Of a stretch of DNA of 64,000 bases, positions 44,245 to 52,965 are shown one piece after another. Location of the stretch: NCBI GenBank assembly GCA_021805865.1, contig JAJZDX010000001.1, positions 213,588 to 277,587 on the forward strand. The letters run 5' to 3'. The translations under genes and the position numbers were made by a program. The stretch is from Pseudomonadota bacterium. GTDB lineage: Bacteria > Pseudomonadota > Gammaproteobacteria > Steroidobacterales > Steroidobacteraceae. How positions within the stretch are numbered: the first letter of the stretch is position 1; every line of letters starts with the position of its first letter. Under the pieces are notes generated by a model. That model searched no databases and was not told the DNA's origin. It worked only from the letters and a program-made list of their open reading frames with translations.

Positions 44245-45125
44245 GCACGCGAAACTCAGGCGGGTCCGAGCACCAGGGCGCGCGCGGTGAGGAGCCGCAG
44301 CGCGCCCGCCTGGGCAGCCAGACGCTGCTGCGCGGGCTTGATATGATCGACGTCGTCGCCGAAGGTCCGGTCAAACTCGGTGATCTGGCCGCCCGGCTGG
44401 GACTCACGCGCAGCACCACGCACCGACTGGCATCCGCGCTGACCGACAGGCGCTATCTGTCGTTCGTGCCGCACAGCGGCTACAGCCTCGGACCGAAGCT
44501 GCTCGAGCTCGGCTTTCGTGTGCGCGACGAGCTCGATCTGCCGCGCGTGGCCGCGCCGCACCTGGAGCGTCTGGCACTCCTGACCGAGGACACGGTGCAT
44601 CTCGGCGTGCTCGATCACGGCCATGTGCTGTACCTCGACAAGGTGCCGGGCAGGCGCCGGATCAATATCAGCTCGAGGATCGGCGAGCTGCAGCCGGTCA
44701 CCTGCACCGGACTCGGCAAGGCGCTGATTCTCGACCTCGACGAGGACGCCTGGGTCGAGCTGTTCCGCACCGAGCGCAAGGCACGGCGCGTCGAGATCTC
44801 CCAGCACGAGTGGCTCGAGCGGATGCGCGGCTACGTGCGCGCCGGCTACGCATTCGACCTCGAGGAGAACGAGGATCAGATCCGTTGCGTCGCCGCGCCG
44901 ATCCGCGATGTGGCGGGCCGCACCATCGCGGCGATCAGCGTTTCCAGCGCGGCGCAGTACATGAGCGACCAGCGCATGCAGACCATGAGCAGGGAGGTGT
45001 TGAGCACCGCCCAGCGCATCAGCGAGGATCTCGGCTGGACCGGCCGGCATCCCGCCGCGCCGAGTCCGGCCGCGGCCGGCGCCAAAGCGCACGGAACACG
45101 ACGCGGGCCGGACCGCTCGCGCTGA
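44238..45125 (+). CDS. IclR family regulator, probably of L-rhamnose genes
   Basis: A 295-residue IclR-type regulator. The winged helix-turn-helix is at about residues 28-85 (LLRGLDMIDVVAEGPVKLGDLAARLGLTRSTTHRLA), followed by the effector domain with DTVHLGVLDHGHVLYLDKVPG and CTGLGKALI. The last 35 residues are low-complexity. It is divergent from rhmD across a 97-base gap and probably senses a rhamnose-pathway intermediate. The ATG lies inside the candidate operator, which would suit autorepression. Confidence 0.91.
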   Translation: MRSTRNSGGSEHQGARGEEPQRARLGSQTLLRGLDMIDVVAEGPVKLGDLAARLGLTRSTTHRLASALTDRRYLSFVPHSGYSLGPKLLELGFRVRDELDLPRVAAPHLERLALLTEDTVHLGVLDHGHVLYLDKVPGRRRINISSRIGELQPVTCTGLGKALILDLDEDAWVELFRTERKARRVEISQHEWLERMRGYVRAGYAFDLEENEDQIRCVAAPIRDVAGRTIAAISVSSAAQYMSDQRMQTMSREVLSTAQRISEDLGWTGRHPAAPSPAAAGAKAHGTRRGPDRSR

Positions 45126-45223
45126 GCAAGGCGCCTCCCTTGCCGCCGATGCACAGGCCCTCTGGTTCATCGGTCCCGCGGATGCTCCCCGGCACGGCCC
45201 GCGGCACGCCTGCCTCGCTCAGC

Positions 45224-46487
45224 TCAGACCGCCGGCGCAGACTCTCCCCGGCGCGGCAACGATACCTCCGCGCGCAATCCCCTGAGGGCGCGGCCTCGAA
45301 GCGCAACGAGCCCCCGTGCAATGACAGGAGGCGGTGGCAAATGCGCAAACCGATGCCCGCGCCGTGACCGGGCTGCTTCGGCAGGACTCCCGCATTCATG
45401 GCCGAGAGCATGTCGGGAATCAATGCGCCATCGCCCCGATCGGTCAGGGAAAAGTGGACCCTGTCCCGGGTACAGGCGGCGGCAAATGTCAGGTGGCCAC
45501 CGCCGTAGCGGCGGACATTGTCGAAAAGATTGCGGAATACCCTTTCCAACGCCATGGGACGGCAGGAAAACACGCAATCCGCGTCGCTGATCCTCGTTTC
45601 CACCTGCAATGCATGGCGTTCCCTCGCAATGCCCGCCATTTCCTCGGCCCATTCCACCAGGCCGACCGGCACCGTCTTCTCGCTGCGCCCCCTGGACCCA
45701 GGCGAGGAAGTTACCGATGACTTCATCCATCTCCTGAACGTCCGCCAGCATCGCCGGTTTCTGCTCGGGCAGGGCCTGATCGGACAGATGCAGACTGAGC
45801 ATCAGGCGCGAGAGGGGGGTGCGCAGCTCGTGGGAGATCCCGGTCAACAGCAGGGTCCGCTCCTCATGCAGACGATGCAGATCGTCGGCCATGCCGGCGA
45901 TCGTCTGTTCGAGCTCCTGGATTTCACTCGGTGCCTGATGACTGATCGGGTAGTCACCCAGTTCGCCGCGCAGGATGCGCGGCGCGGATGCGGCAAGACG
46001 GGCCAAAGGGCGATTGATCTGGCGCACGATCAGCCAGGCCCCGCAAGGCAATGATCAGCAGGCGCGCCAGGGTAAACGGATTGCCGCTGAAGGCCATGTC
46101 CTGTACGGGGATGCCGAGCCAGGGCTCGTCAAAGCCGGCCCTCATCCACAGCCGGGTCTGTCCCGACAGCCGCGCCGAGCGAAGTTCGGCGCCCGGCGCG
46201 CTGTGGGCGAAGTATGTCGCGGTGTGATAGAGAAAATAAGACCGCGGCGGAGCGCCGTGCGCCGCTGGCGAATAGCGCCACGGTGGCGGCGCCGAAATCG
46301 GGGCGGCCGCGCCGCTCACGGCGCGGTCGGCTTGCCAGAGTATGCGTGCAAAACGCCGGGCGGCCGGATCCAGGACATAGTTGTGGAACAGGAAATAAAT
46401 CAGCCCTTGGCTGCCCAGCATGAGAATGGAGAGCAGGAGGAGGCTGCGCCCGAGGGTGCTATGCGGCCAGATTCGGCCGATTCTCAT
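45224..46487 (-). pseudogene. Sensor histidine kinase with three frameshifts
   Basis: An OmpR-partner type kinase read in three frames. N-terminal part 46487 to about 46045: membrane segment LLLLSILMLGSQGLIYFLF and a periplasmic loop. Middle part to about 45690: HAMP-like region and the phosphoacceptor motif HELRTPL. Then a third frame to about 45280 with N-box LFRNLFDN-type sequence (VFRNLFDN) and GAGIGLRICHRLL. The tail (GLRAEVSLPRRGES) returns to the middle frame. Each switch falls in a run of G: an extra G near 46044, an extra G in the G5 run at 45688-45692, and a missing G at 45279-45282. It overlaps the regulator gene by ATGA. Confidence 0.82.
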
Positions 46488-47191
46488 GGTTCGGCGACGA
46501 ACAGATAGCCTCTCCCCCACACCGTGCGAATATGCCGGTTCTCGCGCCGGTCATCGCCGCGCAGGCGGCGCAACCGGGATATCTGCATGTCGATGCTGCG
46601 ATCGTCCGGGGAATGGGGGCGCTGTCGGGTCAATCGAAGCAGTTTTTCCCGCCAGAGAACCTGCCCTTCATGACCGATGAGAGCGGCCAGCGTCGCAAAC
46701 TCAGCGATGCTCAGTTCCAGGCGCTTGTCGTCCAGGGAAATCTCCTGGCGCTTGCGGTCGACACTGAAAGGCCCGACCCTGCAGGGTTCGTCGGCTCTCG
46801 GGATCGGCATCGCCGCGCCGCGCGTGCGCCGCAGGACCGCCTGGATCCGCGCCAACAGCTCGCGGGGATGGAAGGGCTTGGCGAGGTAGTCGTCGGCCCC
46901 CATTTCCAGGCCCAGTATGCGATCGAGCTCCTCGCCCCGGGCGGTGAGCATCAGGATGGGGACCGGGTACTTCTGGCGCAGACGTTGACAGATCTGCAAA
47001 CCGTCGTCCCCCGGCAGACCGAGGTCAAGAACGATCAGGTCGATCGGCGATTCGGCGAGCACGCGCTCGACCTGACGCCCGTCGCCCAACCCCTGCACGC
47101 TGAAGGCGTAGGATCGCAGATGGGATTGCACCAGGCTGCGCAGCCGCAAGTCGTCTTCGACGACCAGGATATACCCCTTGCTCTGTTCCAT
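46484..47191 (-). CDS. OmpR-family response regulator
   Basis: A 235-residue two-component regulator. The receiver domain has the acidic pair VEDD (residues 11-14), phosphoacceptor Asp56 (VLDLGLPG), and the conserved TARG and KPF motifs. The C-terminal winged helix ends in IRTVWGRGYLFV. It is intact although its partner kinase gene is broken. An RND efflux remnant lies just upstream on the other strand, so it may once have controlled that pump. Confidence 0.92.
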   Translation of the reverse strand: MEQSKGYILVVEDDLRLRSLVQSHLRSYAFSVQGLGDGRQVERVLAESPIDLIVLDLGLPGDDGLQICQRLRQKYPVPILMLTARGEELDRILGLEMGADDYLAKPFHPRELLARIQAVLRRTRGAAMPIPRADEPCRVGPFSVDRKRQEISLDDKRLELSIAEFATLAALIGHEGQVLWREKLLRLTRQRPHSPDDRSIDMQISRLRRLRGDDRRENRHIRTVWGRGYLFVAEP

Positions 47192-47311
47192 GCCGCCACG
47201 ATAACCCTGGGTTCGAGCGCTTCCAAGAGCCGAATGTAACCGCGCCCCTTCACGCCAGGCCGGCGTGACCGATTGTTACCAAAGGGATGTTTACTCTGCC
47301 CCGGGACGGAT

Positions 47312-47878
47312 CAGATCCACTACGCCGGGGTATCTCGGCAATACATTCAGCAGGGCGATGCATTGTTCGTCACGTTCGGCTTCGCCCTGCTGATGGTGGT
47401 GTTGCTGCTTGCCGCTCAGTTCGACGGGTTCCGGGACGCCGCGGTGGTCATCGCCGCCGTTCCGCTGGCGCTGTTCGGGGCGCTGCTGCCCGCAGCCCTG
47501 GGGCTCTCCAGCATCAACCTCTATTCCGAGGTGGGTCTGGTGATGCTCATCGGCCTGATTGCCAAACAGGGCATCCTGGTCGTGCAGTTCGCACGGCGGT
47601 TGCAGAGGGACGGGCGCTTGCGCAAGCGCGCGGCGGTGATCGAGGCGGCGACGCTGCGCTTGCGTCCCATATTGATGACGGTGGCAGCCATGATCGCCGG
47701 GGCGGTGCCTTTGGTGATCGCGAGCGGCGGCAATGCCGAAGCCCGCTTCTCCATGGGACTGGTGATCATCGCCGGTCTCGGCTTCGGCTCCCTCATCTCG
47801 CTGTTCGTCATCCCGGCGCTCTATCTCTGGTTTGGCGCAGCGCTCGCCTGCGGATCGACGGCCTCGACCGCAAGCTGA
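47312..47878 (+). pseudogene. C-terminal remnant of an RND efflux pump (AcrB/MexB type)
   Basis: About 180 residues matching only the last fifth of an RND transporter (normally about 1030 residues). Homology begins around IHYAGVSRQYIQQGDAL and includes AAQFDGFRDAAVV, VPLALFGALLPAALG, NLYSEVGLVMLIGLIAKQGILVVQFA and the end LFVIPALYLWFG. No start codon or ribosome site fits, and the upstream four-fifths is missing. The fragment joins directly to the promoter region of the response regulator. Its 3' end overlaps the convergent GH78 gene, pointing to a rearrangement on both sides. Confidence 0.87.
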
Positions 47879-50735
47879 CCGGATCGCCCTGAGGGCTCCT
47901 CACGACGTACCTGCCCGGTCCGCTCAGCCGGACGACGGCGCGCCGGCCTGCGTCGGCGGAGCGACTCCTCACCCGCTTGCCGTTGACCACGACCGCCGCG
48001 TGCGGCGAGGGAACCGGTACCGAGACTCTGGCTTCGACCCGCGGCGGCAAGTCGACCGTCGTCACATAGCCATTGTGCTTGCGGATCGCGACTCGCAGCA
48101 TCCCGTGCGGCGTCGGTTCCGATCCTTTCGCCCATTCGAGGCCGAGCAGGTCCGGCCGGATGTCGACCTGCGCGAATCCGCCCGCCGTCGGGCGGATGCC
48201 CAATAACTGCCTCATCAGCCACGGCGTCACTCCGCTCGACCAGCCGTGCGCGAGGCTGACGTTGAATCCCGAGACGCCGTCGGCCTGGAGCGACGCTTGA
48301 TACAGGAAGCCCTTGAACCAGGTCGGATTATAGGCTTCCCAGAAGCTGGTCGCGCCTTCCCGCACCATGCCGCCCCAGTATTGGCGAATCCACCTGAGCG
48401 CGGCGCGCCGGTGACCCATCTTCGCCATCGCGCTCGCGACGTAGAAGCCGTAATAGGGAGTGATGGTGTACGAGCGATACTTCGGCTCGCCCACATGGGA
48501 CAGGACGTATCGCCAGATGGCGCCGTATTGATCCTTGTTCGCGACGCCCGAAATCACCGCGTAAGCGTTGGGCTGCCAGCGACTCCCGAACGTTCCGCGC
48601 GCGCTCAGCATGTACTTCTGCGCGGCCGTCTTGAGCGCCCGGGCCTCCCTGGCCATGCACCGGGCGTTCTTTTCGTCGTGCAGGACTCGCAGCAGATAGG
48701 CTCCGTCCTTGAATGCCGCGTAATACTCAAATTGCGTCGCCATGCGGGTCTGCGGAGTGTAGCCGCTCATGCCCGGCGCCCAATCGACGAATGGCCACGC
48801 GTGAGTCCGGTCGGAAAAGAGGTTCCGCCGGTCCAGATCCTTCTCCATGTACCGCAGGAGCTGCACCAGTCGCGCATGCACGCTGCGCAACTGCTTGAGG
48901 GATCCGGCATGCAGGTAAAAGTCCCTCTCCTCAATCACCCAGAACGCCGAATAGCCGGGGATGCCGTTCACATGCCTCGTGACGGGCGCGGGGCCTATCA
49001 GCCGGCTCAGGGTGTTGCGCATCAGGAAATGGTCGCCGAACACGTCCTCGATGGTTCGGCCGCTGACATCGAGATCACCCATCCAACGGTTGCGGTCCCG
49101 TTTCGGCGCGTCCCAGATGCCATCCTGCATGCACAGGTGCGCCGTGTAGGCGCCGATCGTCCACATCCTGTCGAGCAAGGGCGCGGACGATTCGAAGGAA
49201 CCCCGGTACCGGACCGGATAGGCGATCCCCTCGAGGCGAATCGAGCGGAAGCGGGTCCGTCGCCCGCCGGTAAAGCGGATGATGGCGTAGCGGAATGCGC
49301 TTTTGGGTCCGTATGCCGTTCCATGCGCAGGCACGTAGACCGGATCGACACCGAGGTACGGCTGCAGGATGGCCTCGGCCTCGGATTCCCCGTACTGCAC
49401 GGTCACTTCGGCGGGTGCATTCGAAGCGGATTGCAGCTCGATCCGGCCGGCCACCTCGCGGCCGAAGTCGAGCTCGACCTGGGGAGCGTCGTAGACGGAC
49501 ACGTGCGCGCGAGGAAGGGTGACGGTGAATTGCCCGCCGCGCGCGGTCGTGGTCAGCAGCGCGTGGACATGCCGGATCGTGCCCACGCCGGCGTAGACAT
49601 GGCGCACTTCCATGGGCTTCAACGCGTACTGCGCGAGAAACGGCGAAATGCCGTCATATCCCGGCCAGGCGTACATGCCCGCGTCGGCGTTTGCCTGGAA
49701 CAGGCCGATCGAGCTTTCGATGCCGCCGAGATCGTCGACCTTCGGCCAGGCGGAATCCTTGAATCGCGGGGCCTGCCAGCCGTGCGGAACGCGTCCCACG
49801 GTGCCTTTCCAATGGGCGTCGCTCATCACCAGGGGCTTCGCCTCGATCCCGCGCGCCGCCGGGACGATCATCGCCGCGAGGACCTTTCCGTCGCGCAGCT
49901 GCCGGCTGATGGCGGCCTCGGCCTCGTTGCCGGCCAGCGGTCCGCGCACCGCCTCAATGGCGAGCACGTTCCGGCCCGTATGCAACGCACCGGTGACGTC
50001 GCATTCGTAGACCCGAATGCCCATGGGAAAGTCGAGGTTCAGCTGGAAATGGCCGACTTCCCTGCCGTTGACATAGATCGTCGCCTGCCGGGGGCCGGCC
50101 ACATAGAGGGTGGCATGCGCCGGTACGGTCGCGAGCTCGAAGGCGCGGCGGAAGAAATGCCGCTCAAGGCCGTACGCGCTCCCCTCGTGCACGCTCGTCC
50201 AGACGTATTGTTCGGGCAGCGGCCGATGCAGGACACGCTCGAGTTGGGAAGGCTTCAGGCGGCGCGCCGGATCGAGTTCGGCATCCGCAATGCTCGTCGG
50301 CCCATTGGGGGGTTGCCGCAACTCGACGCGCACCGGCGCCGCAGGCACCTTCGCCAGCGCGGCGCCGATCTTGGCCAGCACGGCATCCGTCAACCGGGTC
50401 GAATCGAAGGGTTGCACGGCCTTCAGCGTCAGGTGACGGCCCTTGTCGGCAACGCGGGTGGCGCTGAATCCCGGCACATATCGGTCCAGAATCGCCCGGG
50501 TCCGGGGGTTGGCGATCAGCGCGCCGATCGTCGAGTGCGCGACACTGTATCTCGGCGCAGGAGCAACGGACGCCGACCCGGCTGCGCGCGCCGGCGCCGA
50601 TGGCGTCAGGGCGCAGGCGAGCAGAACGCTCGCGGCCGCGAGCGGTAGAAACGCGCGACGATCCAGCGCACCGCCGGGCGCATCCGTTGTGTTCGCAGCA
50701 CTGGCGGTGGACCGCCTGTCGTGCTCCTCAGTCAT
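47808..50735 (-). CDS. GH78 alpha-L-rhamnosidase
   Basis: Second rhamnosidase, 975 residues from the ATG at 50735 (MTEEHDRRS). The N-terminal region DRRAFLPLAAASVLLACALTPSAPARA is an export signal with a degenerate twin-arginine. An N-terminal domain (about residues 55-130, with STIGALIANPRTRAILDRY) is followed by beta-sandwiches and the catalytic barrel with DAPKRDRNRWMGDLDV near residue 540. The last 25 residues are Arg-rich and lie antisense to the RND remnant, so the natural end may have been lost. It is divergent from the GH42 pair. Confidence 0.9.
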   Translation of the reverse strand: MTEEHDRRSTASAANTTDAPGGALDRRAFLPLAAASVLLACALTPSAPARAAGSASVAPAPRYSVAHSTIGALIANPRTRAILDRYVPGFSATRVADKGRHLTLKAVQPFDSTRLTDAVLAKIGAALAKVPAAPVRVELRQPPNGPTSIADAELDPARRLKPSQLERVLHRPLPEQYVWTSVHEGSAYGLERHFFRRAFELATVPAHATLYVAGPRQATIYVNGREVGHFQLNLDFPMGIRVYECDVTGALHTGRNVLAIEAVRGPLAGNEAEAAISRQLRDGKVLAAMIVPAARGIEAKPLVMSDAHWKGTVGRVPHGWQAPRFKDSAWPKVDDLGGIESSIGLFQANADAGMYAWPGYDGISPFLAQYALKPMEVRHVYAGVGTIRHVHALLTTTARGGQFTVTLPRAHVSVYDAPQVELDFGREVAGRIELQSASNAPAEVTVQYGESEAEAILQPYLGVDPVYVPAHGTAYGPKSAFRYAIIRFTGGRRTRFRSIRLEGIAYPVRYRGSFESSAPLLDRMWTIGAYTAHLCMQDGIWDAPKRDRNRWMGDLDVSGRTIEDVFGDHFLMRNTLSRLIGPAPVTRHVNGIPGYSAFWVIEERDFYLHAGSLKQLRSVHARLVQLLRYMEKDLDRRNLFSDRTHAWPFVDWAPGMSGYTPQTRMATQFEYYAAFKDGAYLLRVLHDEKNARCMAREARALKTAAQKYMLSARGTFGSRWQPNAYAVISGVANKDQYGAIWRYVLSHVGEPKYRSYTITPYYGFYVASAMAKMGHRRAALRWIRQYWGGMVREGATSFWEAYNPTWFKGFLYQASLQADGVSGFNVSLAHGWSSGVTPWLMRQLLGIRPTAGGFAQVDIRPDLLGLEWAKGSEPTPHGMLRVAIRKHNGYVTTVDLPPRVEARVSVPVPSPHAAVVVNGKRVRSRSADAGRRAVVRLSGPGRYVVRSPQGDPVSLRSRPSIRRRALRQTRDRAPG

Positions 50736-50763
50736 CGGTCGCTTCCCAAAGAGATCCCCATGA

Positions 50764-50778
50764 ATCCCATATTGTGGT
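50764..50778. promoter_or_regulatory. Candidate operator between GH78 and GH42 genes
   Basis: The plus strand reads ATCCCATATTGTGGT in the 118-base divergent gap. It fits the pattern TCYCATWWTRTGR also seen at 44230 (minus strand) and 61711. It is 29 bases upstream of the GH78 start and 76 upstream of the GH42 start. A TATTAT element follows at about 50781. Inferred as a shared regulon site. Confidence 0.4.
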
Positions 50779-50853
50779 CTATTATTCCAGGAAATGAAAC
50801 CTGATCCCGCCCACGTCTCCGGTCCAGCATCGGTGACGCCCCCGGAGAGGCTC

Positions 50854-52965
50854 ATGCAAACGCATCCCCATTCTTCTCGCTTGGTCGAGGCGGCACGCGC
50901 GGCTCGTCGGCCTGTGCGAAGGCTGCTGCTGCTGGGTACGTGCCTCGCTGGAGTGTTCGGCGTGGCGCGGGCGGCTGCGGTACCGCACCCGCCCGCGCTG
51001 CTGCTCGGCACCGCATGGTACCCGGAGCAGTGGCCGCAATCCCGCTGGCCGAAGGATCTCGCGCTGATGCAAGCGGCGCACATCCGTGTCGTGCGGGTCG
51101 GGGAGTTTGCCTGGAGCACACTCGAGCCGCGCCAGGGCGTGTATCACTTCGGCTGGCTCGAGCGCGCGATCGCCGACGCGGCGCGTCATCATATTTTCGT
51201 CGTGATCGGCACGCCAACCGCCGCACCGCCGGCGTGGCTCACCAGCCGCTATCCGCAGACGCTGCGCGTCCACGCCGATGGGCGCAGAGCGCAGCACGGC
51301 AACCGGCAGCAGTTCTCCTTCTCGAGCCCCCTGTACCGCAGGTTCTGCCGCAGCATCGCCACGCGTCTGGCCCAGCACTTCGGGCGCAACCCCGACGTCA
51401 TCGGCTGGCAGATCGACAATGAGATGGGTCCACCGTCGTTCGGCGCCGGGACGCGGCATCAATTTCACGCCTGGCTGCGCCGCAGATACCACACCATCGC
51501 CGCCCTGAACCGGCATTGGGCGACGGCCTACTGGAGCCAGACGTACGATCACTTCAGCCAAGTGCCGATGCGCGCGCAGGGTGAGAACCCCGGGCTGCTG
51601 CTCGATTTCAGGCGCTTCGTGACCGCCACCTGGGCGAGCTATGTGCGGAACCAGGTCCAGGCCATCGGCCGTTACGCCTCCCCCAGGCAATTCATCACCA
51701 CCAATACCACGCACTGGGGCAATCAGTTCGATCAGTACGTGATCAACCGTGAGCTGACCCTCTCGTCCTGGGACGATTACGTGCCGGGCGGCCGCTACCG
51801 CTGGCTCGATAACGCCGTCCAGGATGATCTGGTGCGCGGCTACAAGCGCCGGGACTTCTGGGTCATGGAGACGCAGCCGGCGTTCGTCGACTGGGCACCG
51901 ATCAACGCGGCGCTGCCGCCGTACCGCATGCGTGAGCTCGCATGGCAGGACGTGGGACACGGCGCCAACGCGGTGCTCTACTGGCAGTGGCGCAGTGCGC
52001 TCAACGGGCAGGAGCAATACAACGGCACGCTGGTCGGACCGGACGGCGAGCCGGTGCCCGCTTACCGGGTCGTGCGCAGGATCGGTGCGCAGTTCGCGCT
52101 GGCCGCTCCGGCGCTCGCGGGGACGGCGCCGCGCAGCCGCGTGGCGATGCTGCAGTCCTACGCCAGCCGCTGGGCCATCGATTTCCAGCGCCAGACGGTT
52201 CGTTTCCGCGTGGTGCGCGAATTCACCGCCTTCTACAAGCCGCTCGAGCGCTTCGCACAGTCGGTGGACGTGATCTCTGCCCGTGCGCCGCTCGGGCGCT
52301 ACCGGCTGGTGGTCGCGCCGGCGCTCAATGTGCTCTCGCGCGCCGAAGCGCGCCACCTCGCCGCATATGTGCGCGCCGGCGGCCACCTGGTACTGGGTCC
52401 GCGCAGCGGCATGAAGGACCCCTACGATGCGCTGTGGACCGAGCGCCAGCCCGGCCCCCTCGTGCCGCTGCTCGGCGGCCACGTGCAGCAATATTATTCG
52501 CTTTTGCACCCGGTGCCGCTCTCCGGAAGACTCGGGTCGGGATTCGCCTCCATCTGGGCCGAAACCCTCGTGCCGCAGGCCCGCGACACGCACGTGCTGA
52601 TGCGCTACGGCACGAGCAACGGCTGGCTGAACGGCAAGCCGGCCATCATCACGCGCCGGGTCGGCAAGGGCTCCATCACCTACATCGGCGCCTGGCTCGA
52701 TCCTTCGCTGATGCGCACCGTTCTCGATGCCCTCGCCCGCGACGCGCGCGTTCGACCTCTCATCCCGGGCGTGGCGCGCAACGTGGAGGTGTGTGAGCGG
52801 ATCGGCGACGGCAAGCGCGTGTGGATCCTCATCGACCATGGGCGCAAGCCCCATACCGTGCACCTGCCCGCGCCGGCTTCCTCGCTGCTCACCGGCGGTG
52901 CGGCGACGAGCACCGTGGCGCTCGCGCCGCATCAGGTCGCGGTACTCCTGGCGTCCCTCACGTGA
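50854..52965 (+). CDS. Exported GH42 beta-galactosidase, copy 1
   Basis: Cleaves terminal beta-galactose, for example from galactan side chains. The start at 50854 has a GGAGAGG Shine-Dalgarno; an ATG at 50794 does not. The 703-residue precursor has a signal peptide (LLLLGTCLAGVFGVARA). The TIM barrel opens GTAWYPEQWPQSRWPKDL. The acid/base is Glu190 (QIDNEMG) and the nucleophile Glu339 (WVMETQP). Trimerisation and C-terminal beta domains follow. Export is unusual, since many GH42 enzymes are cytoplasmic. The next gene is a close paralogue with a 4-base overlap. Confidence 0.92.
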   Translation: MQTHPHSSRLVEAARAARRPVRRLLLLGTCLAGVFGVARAAAVPHPPALLLGTAWYPEQWPQSRWPKDLALMQAAHIRVVRVGEFAWSTLEPRQGVYHFGWLERAIADAARHHIFVVIGTPTAAPPAWLTSRYPQTLRVHADGRRAQHGNRQQFSFSSPLYRRFCRSIATRLAQHFGRNPDVIGWQIDNEMGPPSFGAGTRHQFHAWLRRRYHTIAALNRHWATAYWSQTYDHFSQVPMRAQGENPGLLLDFRRFVTATWASYVRNQVQAIGRYASPRQFITTNTTHWGNQFDQYVINRELTLSSWDDYVPGGRYRWLDNAVQDDLVRGYKRRDFWVMETQPAFVDWAPINAALPPYRMRELAWQDVGHGANAVLYWQWRSALNGQEQYNGTLVGPDGEPVPAYRVVRRIGAQFALAAPALAGTAPRSRVAMLQSYASRWAIDFQRQTVRFRVVREFTAFYKPLERFAQSVDVISARAPLGRYRLVVAPALNVLSRAEARHLAAYVRAGGHLVLGPRSGMKDPYDALWTERQPGPLVPLLGGHVQQYYSLLHPVPLSGRLGSGFASIWAETLVPQARDTHVLMRYGTSNGWLNGKPAIITRRVGKGSITYIGAWLDPSLMRTVLDALARDARVRPLIPGVARNVEVCERIGDGKRVWILIDHGRKPHTVHLPAPASSLLTGGAATSTVALAPHQVAVLLASLT

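Noticed and set aside
48246-50648. 800-codon open frame antisense to the GH78 gene
   Set aside because: Mirror of a clear rhamnosidase; composition is that of a codon-position shadow.
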